From assembly GCA_963169045.1 (NCBI GenBank), contig CAUJDF010000079.1, positions 1 through 64,000 on the forward strand: DNA of 64,000 nt. The letters are read 5' to 3'. Shown piece by piece: positions 59,796 through 64,000 of the stretch (position 1 is the first letter of the stretch; the number at the start of each line of letters is the position of its first letter). The notes beneath the pieces are model-generated. The model worked only from the letters and a program-made list of their open reading frames with translations. It did not search any database and was not told the DNA's origin. The stretch comes from Myxococcota bacterium (GTDB taxonomy: Bacteria; Myxococcota_A; Bradymonadia; UBA7976; UBA1532). The translations under genes and the position numbers were made by a program.

Positions 59796-60349
59796 CCGGA
59801 TTTCGCGATCTTGCGGACGGCGCGGCGCACCGACTCGTCCGTCTCGATCGTCGGCAGCGCGTCGAGCGGGAACCAGCGCGCGTCCTTCACGTCCTCGCCG
59901 GCGGCCAGCGCCGTCGTGCGCGCCCGCAGGAGGACGCGCACGTCGAAGTGCTCGTGCCCCGGCTCGCCGGACTTCGGGTGCGGCGGGATGGCGTGGACGT
60001 CGAGGTCGAGCAGCCGCGGCCACGCGGGATCGACGTCGACCGCCGTCAGGCCCGTCTCCTCGGCCACCTCGCGCCGCGCCGCCGCGAAAACGTCCGCGTC
60101 GTCGGGGTCGATGTGCCCGCCGGGCTGCAGCCACCGCCCGAGCTTGCGGTGCAGGATGAGCAGCAGCGCATCGCCGTCGGGCGAGAGCACGAACGCCGAC
60201 GCCGTGAAGTGTCCGGGCGCGAAGTGCGTCCGCGCGAACGGATCCGCCGCGTCGAGCAGCGCCAGCATGCGCGCGCGGTGCGCGGCCTCGGTGTCGTCGG
60301 CGGGGGCGTGGGCCGCGAGCAGGTCGCGGAGGGACGGGCGTCGGTCCAT
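59786..60349 (-). CDS. NUDIX hydrolase
   Basis: 187 residues. NUDIX box GGHIDPDDADVFAAARREVA followed by EETGL; the REVAEETG catalytic segment is intact, with one extra residue in the first part as in the GGHIEP subfamily. Flanking HFTASAFVLSPDG and HFDVRVLLRA are typical of that subfamily. It hydrolyses a nucleoside diphosphate linked to another group; substrate unknown. The start has CGAGGA upstream. It overlaps the end of the convergent flavoprotein gene by 10 bases. Confidence 0.9.
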   Translation of the reverse strand: MDRRPSLRDLLAAHAPADDTEAAHRARMLALLDAADPFARTHFAPGHFTASAFVLSPDGDALLLILHRKLGRWLQPGGHIDPDDADVFAAARREVAEETGLTAVDVDPAWPRLLDLDVHAIPPHPKSGEPGHEHFDVRVLLRARTTALAAGEDVKDARWFPLDALPTIETDESVRRAVRKIAKSGQK

Positions 60350-60433
60350 GTTCCTCGGGGGCGTCGTCGACGGCGCCGCCGTCAGGTGTAGCCCACGACC
60401 ACCGCCGCGTCGAGCGCCGCCGCCCGGCGGGTG

Positions 60434-60462
60434 TTGACACGGTTCGGTGCCTCGCCGACGCT
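60434..60462 (+). promoter_or_regulatory. Possible promoter upstream of the sigma-4-like membrane gene
   Basis: A perfect TTGACA at 60434-60439 with 17 bases to GACGCT at 60457-60462. The -10 is poor, so the call is tentative. The gene start lies 21 bases further on. Confidence 0.25.
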
Positions 60463-60483
60463 CGGCGCCGGGGGGAAGGCGGC

Positions 60484-61113
60484 ATGACGGATCCCATCGC
60501 GCGGATGCGGACCGGGCCCGCGGCGAGCGGGAAGAAGGGCGGTGGCGGCCTGGGCGTGGGTCTCGCGACGGCCCTCGTCGTCGGCGCCGGCGCTGGCTAC
60601 TACCGATACTCGGAGAAGCAGGACGAGAAGGACGGGAAACGCGGCGCGATCGTCTCCGCGTGCTTCGAGAGGCTCGTCGAGCGGCGCGGCTTCGAGGAGT
60701 CCGCCTACCGAGAAGCGGCACGCAAGTTCAGGAAACACGGCGACACCTACGTGAACTGCGTGGCGCTCGAGACGTGCAGCCGCACGCCCCAGGAGCCGGT
60801 CTCCTACTTCTTCGAGCTTCTGAAGGGCCGCAACGCCTGCCTCCGCGACGAGTACCGGTATCGCGCCCGCAACAAGACCGGCCTGCCCGCGCGCGACGAG
60901 CCCGCCCCGAGCGTCGATCCGGCGCTGCTCGGCGACTTCTACCCGTGCTTCGCCGAGCTCTCGGAGCGGGAGCGGGAGGTCCTGCTCGTGAGCGTCGGGA
61001 AGGGCGACGACGTCTCGTACGCGCGCAAGTGGGACGTGAAGCTCGCCACGGTCCGGCAGGACCGCGGGCGGGCGGCTCGCAAACTCAAGAAATGCATGGA
61101 CGCGGACGACTGA
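60484..61113 (+). CDS. Membrane-anchored protein with sigma-region-4-like C-terminus
   Basis: 209 residues. One transmembrane helix near the N-terminus (GGLGVGLATALVVGAGAGYY, about residues 21-40) preceded by KKGG, so the bulk probably faces the cytoplasm or periplasm depending on topology. A middle segment with four Cys (ACFERL, NCVALETC, NACLRDE) has no recognised fold. The C-terminal ~55 residues, FAELSEREREVLLVSVGKGD and onward to VKLATVRQDRGRAARKLKKC, look like sigma-70 region 4 / a LuxR-like helix-turn-helix. No region 2 is seen. It lies 103 bases upstream of the kinase-helicase gene on the same strand. GGGGGGAAGG precedes the ATG. Confidence 0.65.
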   Translation: MTDPIARMRTGPAASGKKGGGGLGVGLATALVVGAGAGYYRYSEKQDEKDGKRGAIVSACFERLVERRGFEESAYREAARKFRKHGDTYVNCVALETCSRTPQEPVSYFFELLKGRNACLRDEYRYRARNKTGLPARDEPAPSVDPALLGDFYPCFAELSEREREVLLVSVGKGDDVSYARKWDVKLATVRQDRGRAARKLKKCMDADD

Positions 61114-61138
61114 TCGCGCCTCCTCGAGAAAAACGCAC

Positions 61139-61152
61139 GTCACGTGTCACGT
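61139..61152 (+). repeat. Tandem heptamer GTCACGT x2
   Basis: Two perfect adjacent GTCACGT copies (61139-61145, 61146-61152), containing the palindrome CACGTG, about 65 bases before the kinase-helicase start. Could be an operator. Confidence 0.35.
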
Positions 61153-61178
61153 TTCGCCCGCCCACGGCTGGAACCTCC

Positions 61179-61201
61179 GAGCCGCGCACTCTCCGCGGCT
61201 C
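61179..61201 (+). promoter_or_regulatory. Leader hairpin before the kinase-helicase ribosome site
   Basis: GAGCCGCG (61179-61186) and CGCGGCTC (61194-61201) form a perfect 8-base-pair stem with a 7-base loop, ending a few bases before AAAGGAGG and the ATG at 61217. It may stabilise the leader or modulate translation. Confidence 0.4.
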
Positions 61202-61216
61202 CGAAAGGAGGTCCCC

Positions 61217-64000
61217 ATGTCGTCGCCATTGCCCCGGACGCTGGATCGCGGCCGCTACGAGATCGTGAGCCGCCTCGGCGAGGGGTCGTCATCCCAGGTG
61301 TACGTCGTCCACGACCGCACCGACGATCGCCGGTACGCTGCCAAGATCCTCGACACGGTCGGTCCTCAGCGAGACATCGCGCGCGCCATGTTCCAGCGCG
61401 AGCAGGCGGCGCTCGACGGCTTCGAACACCCCGCAGTCGTCCGCCTCGAGCGCTGGTTCGGCGACGAGGACCGGCTCGTGCTCATCCTCGAGTTGGTCTC
61501 CGACGGCCGCACGCTCACCGACGTCCTCGACGACGTCGCCGCCCGGCGCCGCGACCGGCCCGCGGTGCAGTGGCGCGTCGCGCAGGCGCTGGCGCTCGTC
61601 GAGGCGCTGCTGGCGGCGCACGCCCGCAACGTCATCCACCGCGACATCAAGCCGGGCAACCTGCTGTTCAGCCGCGGCGAGGAGACGCTGAAGCTGGCCG
61701 ACTTCGGCATCGCGCTCGTGCTCGAGATCGCCGCCGCCGCTCCCGCGGGCACGACCCTGCGCGAGTTCCACACCCTGCCGTACGCGCCGCCGGAGCAGCT
61801 GCTGCAGCAGGACGTGTCGTTCCCCGCCGACGTCCACGCGCTCGGCCTCGTCCTCGCCTGCCTCTTCGCGCTGACGCTGCCCGACGACGACTTCCGCGCC
61901 ACGGGCGTCGAGGCGCTGCTCGACGCGGCGGCGCCCGACTTCGAGGCCGCCGGCTGTCTCCCGGAGGACTGGCGCCCGCTGCGTGACGTCCTCGTCCGAT
62001 GCCTCGCGACGGACCCCCGCGCGCGACCGCGCCTGCAAGAGCTGCAGCCGCTCCTCCGCGCGGTGGCCGACCGCGTGGCGCCGCCGGTGACCGCCTGCCT
62101 CGCCTTCACCCGGGCCGCGCGGGACAAGCTGCGTGCCGCCGGCTTCGCCGACGAGGCCGAGCTGCTGGCGGACCTGAACGACGGCCTGCGGGTCGGCATC
62201 ATGGACGACGCCACGTCGGCCACGCCCCGGATCGAGTGCCTCGGCAGGCATGCCTTCGTCGTGGTCGTGGCGGACCGCACGGACGCGCCGCTCACCGTGA
62301 TCGACGCCGGCCGCGGCAAGGCGCTCGGCCACGACACGGCCCGGCGGCGCTCGGCTCCGTGCCGCATCGTGCTCCGCGAGGGGCGGGGCGACGCCGGCGC
62401 CCTGGTCCGGTTCGCCGAAGAGACCGTCAGTATCGTCCACTCCGCCGAGACGGCGCAGCTCCTCGAGACGGCAGAGCAGGTCGTGAAGCTGGAGCTCGAG
62501 CGACTGGCGAAGCTGCGGGTGCACTATGTGCTGCACGACGGAGAGAGCGACGCCCGGTCGTCCGACATCGATCGCGCCCGCGCCGCTGGGCTCACCGCCA
62601 CCTGGGACGACTGCGTCACGCTGAAGGGCACGGTCAGGCTCGAGGTCGGGCGCGTCGTCCCGTGGTCCCCGCCGCGCAACAAGCCCACGGTCCGCCAGTC
62701 CGTCGACGCGCAGCTCGGCACGCGGACGGCAGCCTTCGACGACGCCGACGCGATGCAGCCGCTCGAGGGCTGGCACGAGCTCTACGAGGACCCGACCAAG
62801 GTGACGGTCGGCCTGCCGACGGCGAACGATCGCATCGAGGAGATCGGCAGCTTCGCCTGGTTCGACGAGGCGACCGGCGAGCTCACTATCGAGCTCCGCA
62901 AGAAGACGCGGCTGCCGCGTATCGGCGCGCTGCAGCTCCGCGACAAGCAGGCGGAGGTCGTCCTCAAGCGGCAGCGGGACGCCCTGAACAAGCTGCGCAC
63001 CGGCGAGACCGTGCGCCGCGACCTGCCGCTCCTGCTGGCGAGGACGGGCGCGCATCGGATGGGCGAGCGTGTGCTCTGCTCTCCGCTGCAGCCGGAGCTC
63101 GCCCGGTCGCCACAGGTCGCAGATCTGGTCGAACGCATCCTCGCGGCGGAGGGCATCTTCACGCTCCAGGGGCCACCCGGGACCGGCAAGACGACGCTGA
63201 TCACCGAGGTGGTCGCCCAGGCGTTGATGCTGCACCCGGAGTGGCGCATCGGCGTCGTCGCCCAGGCCAACGAGGCCGTGGCCAATGTCTTCGAACGCCT
63301 GCGCGACACACGCGCGGCGCTCAGCGCGCCCTGGATGCTGTGCCGCGACGTCCGCGACGAGCTCGCGAAGGAGGAGAACGAGGCGGAGCGGCGGCGCCTG
63401 GCGGCGCGCGGATCGATCGCGCCCGAGGACTCGCAGGTGTCCGGCCGCCGGCATGCTTTCCGGGCCTTCGCGCAGCGGACGGCCGCGGCCTCGGAGCGCG
63501 CGGAGCGCGCGCACGCGGACCTGCCCCCCGGTGCCGCGGCGGCCCTGGCGCAGTGGCGCGAAGCGCTGCGGGCGGGCGCCCGGGGCACGCAGCGCGAGTT
63601 CGCCGAGCTCGTCCAGGTGTGGGGCGTCACGCTCGTCCGATCGGCGGGCGTGCTCGCCAACCTCGAACGCCAGGAGCTCGATCTCCTGGTGGTCGACGAG
63701 GCCGCGAAGGCCTCCGTCGCCGAGACGCTCGTGCCGATGGTCGCCTCGCGGCGCTTCCTGCTCGTGGGCGACCACAAGCAGCTCCCGCCCTACCTCGACA
63801 CGCTGACGAGCGACCAGCTCCGGCAGCTGCAGCGCGATCCCGCGCGGGCCCGATTCTCACTCTTCGAGCACCTGCGGGCCATCGTGCCCCGGGAGTCGCG
63901 CGACATGCTGCGGACTCAGTTCCGGATGCACCGCTCCATCGGCGACTTCGTCAGTCAGCTCTTCTACGCCGAGGAGGGCGGCGTGCGCACCGGCGTGGCC
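61217..64000 (+). CDS. Ser/Thr kinase - SF1 (COG1112) helicase fusion, partial
   Basis: The frame stays open for 928 codons to the window end, so the C-terminus is missing. Kinase: LGEGSSSQV (20-28), Lys43, HRDIKPGN (141-148), DFG (162-165 region), PEQLL; it looks active. Residues about 290-640 are unassigned. The helicase part has Walker A GPPGTGKTT (652-660), Walker B VDEAAKAS (826-833, DEAA), GDHKQLPP (851-858) and QFRMHRSIGDFVSQLFY, the Upf1/DNA2-like AAA_11/AAA_12 set. Kinase plus COG1112 helicase is the architecture of MkoA from the Mokosh type I anti-phage system, whose second gene encodes a PLD nuclease; that would lie beyond this window. AAAGGAGG precedes the ATG. Confidence 0.9.
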   Translation, partial: MSSPLPRTLDRGRYEIVSRLGEGSSSQVYVVHDRTDDRRYAAKILDTVGPQRDIARAMFQREQAALDGFEHPAVVRLERWFGDEDRLVLILELVSDGRTLTDVLDDVAARRRDRPAVQWRVAQALALVEALLAAHARNVIHRDIKPGNLLFSRGEETLKLADFGIALVLEIAAAAPAGTTLREFHTLPYAPPEQLLQQDVSFPADVHALGLVLACLFALTLPDDDFRATGVEALLDAAAPDFEAAGCLPEDWRPLRDVLVRCLATDPRARPRLQELQPLLRAVADRVAPPVTACLAFTRAARDKLRAAGFADEAELLADLNDGLRVGIMDDATSATPRIECLGRHAFVVVVADRTDAPLTVIDAGRGKALGHDTARRRSAPCRIVLREGRGDAGALVRFAEETVSIVHSAETAQLLETAEQVVKLELERLAKLRVHYVLHDGESDARSSDIDRARAAGLTATWDDCVTLKGTVRLEVGRVVPWSPPRNKPTVRQSVDAQLGTRTAAFDDADAMQPLEGWHELYEDPTKVTVGLPTANDRIEEIGSFAWFDEATGELTIELRKKTRLPRIGALQLRDKQAEVVLKRQRDALNKLRTGETVRRDLPLLLARTGAHRMGERVLCSPLQPELARSPQVADLVERILAAEGIFTLQGPPGTGKTTLITEVVAQALMLHPEWRIGVVAQANEAVANVFERLRDTRAALSAPWMLCRDVRDELAKEENEAERRRLAARGSIAPEDSQVSGRRHAFRAFAQRTAAASERAERAHADLPPGAAAALAQWREALRAGARGTQREFAELVQVWGVTLVRSAGVLANLERQELDLLVVDEAAKASVAETLVPMVASRRFLLVGDHKQLPPYLDTLTSDQLRQLQRDPARARFSLFEHLRAIVPRESRDMLRTQFRMHRSIGDFVSQLFYAEEGGVRTGVA

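Overview
The window is one contiguous, very G+C-rich bacterial segment packed with genes; no gap exceeds about 215 bases. The gene content points to a myxobacterium-like organism (Myxococcota, Polyangia-type). The signs are many 'LxAC' lipoproteins followed by Asp/Gly-rich linkers, thrombospondin type 3 and MopE metal-binding repeats, four differently built Ser/Thr kinase fusions, FHA and NtrC-type AAA+ regulators, a FIST sensor and Sel1 repeats. I see no rRNA, tRNA, CRISPR array, insertion sequence or prophage. The taxonomic call is inference.

Layout. 1-10 kb: a TSP3-repeat lipoprotein, a phytoene-desaturase-like flavoprotein, an OmpA-type lipoprotein with its small secreted partner, a lipoprotein hydrolase overlapping a barrel-like protein, and a VOC protein. 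10-19 kb: an RnfD/UnbU-like membrane protein fused to Sel1 repeats, a hemerythrin-fold protein that has lost most iron ligands, a FIST sensor paired with a sensory Ser/Thr kinase, a TcmP/LCMT-type methyltransferase, a large exported protein ending in a pilin-like domain, and an isovaleryl-CoA-dehydrogenase-type enzyme. 19-26.5 kb: an envelope-stress-like set (DUF3618, holin-like, YihY), heme A synthase, and a two-component circuit (sensor kinase, receiver, NtrC-type regulator, small lipoprotein) with two sigma-54-like promoters. 26.5-39 kb: an ABC-F ATPase, a c-type cytochrome, a secreted archaemetzincin divergent from a kinase-FGE fusion, then a caspase-like protease, a DUF2914 protein and a giant MopE/beta-helix lipoprotein. 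39-46.5 kb: a VWA protein coupled to a divergent PurA homologue, an esterase coupled to a Trm5-like methyltransferase, a VWA lipoprotein and 4-alpha-glucanotransferase. 46.5-53 kb: a tandem universal stress protein, a kinase-AAA-TPR giant, and a globin coupled to an FHA/AAA+ regulator lacking GAFTGA. 53-60 kb: lipoproteins, an epimerase, a zincin, an encapsulated-ferritin cargo protein (EncFtn) coupled to a flavoprotein reductase, and a NUDIX hydrolase. 60-64 kb: a membrane-anchored protein with a sigma-region-4-like tail, then a kinase-SF1-helicase fusion cut off by the window end.

How it fits together. Most of the window is sensing, signalling and cell-surface biology. Candidate systems are the kinase-helicase fusion (architecture of the Mokosh type I anti-phage protein MkoA), the kinase-FGE / caspase neighbourhood joined by a palindromic bidirectional -10 region, the EncFtn-reductase pair (possible iron storage and release), and the sigma-54 circuit. 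Several genes without a Shine-Dalgarno sequence share one promoter geometry: a TTG-type -35, 17-18 bases, a TANNNT/CANNNT -10, and 6-7 bases to the start codon. This suggests that many transcripts here are leaderless, and it fixes several start codons.
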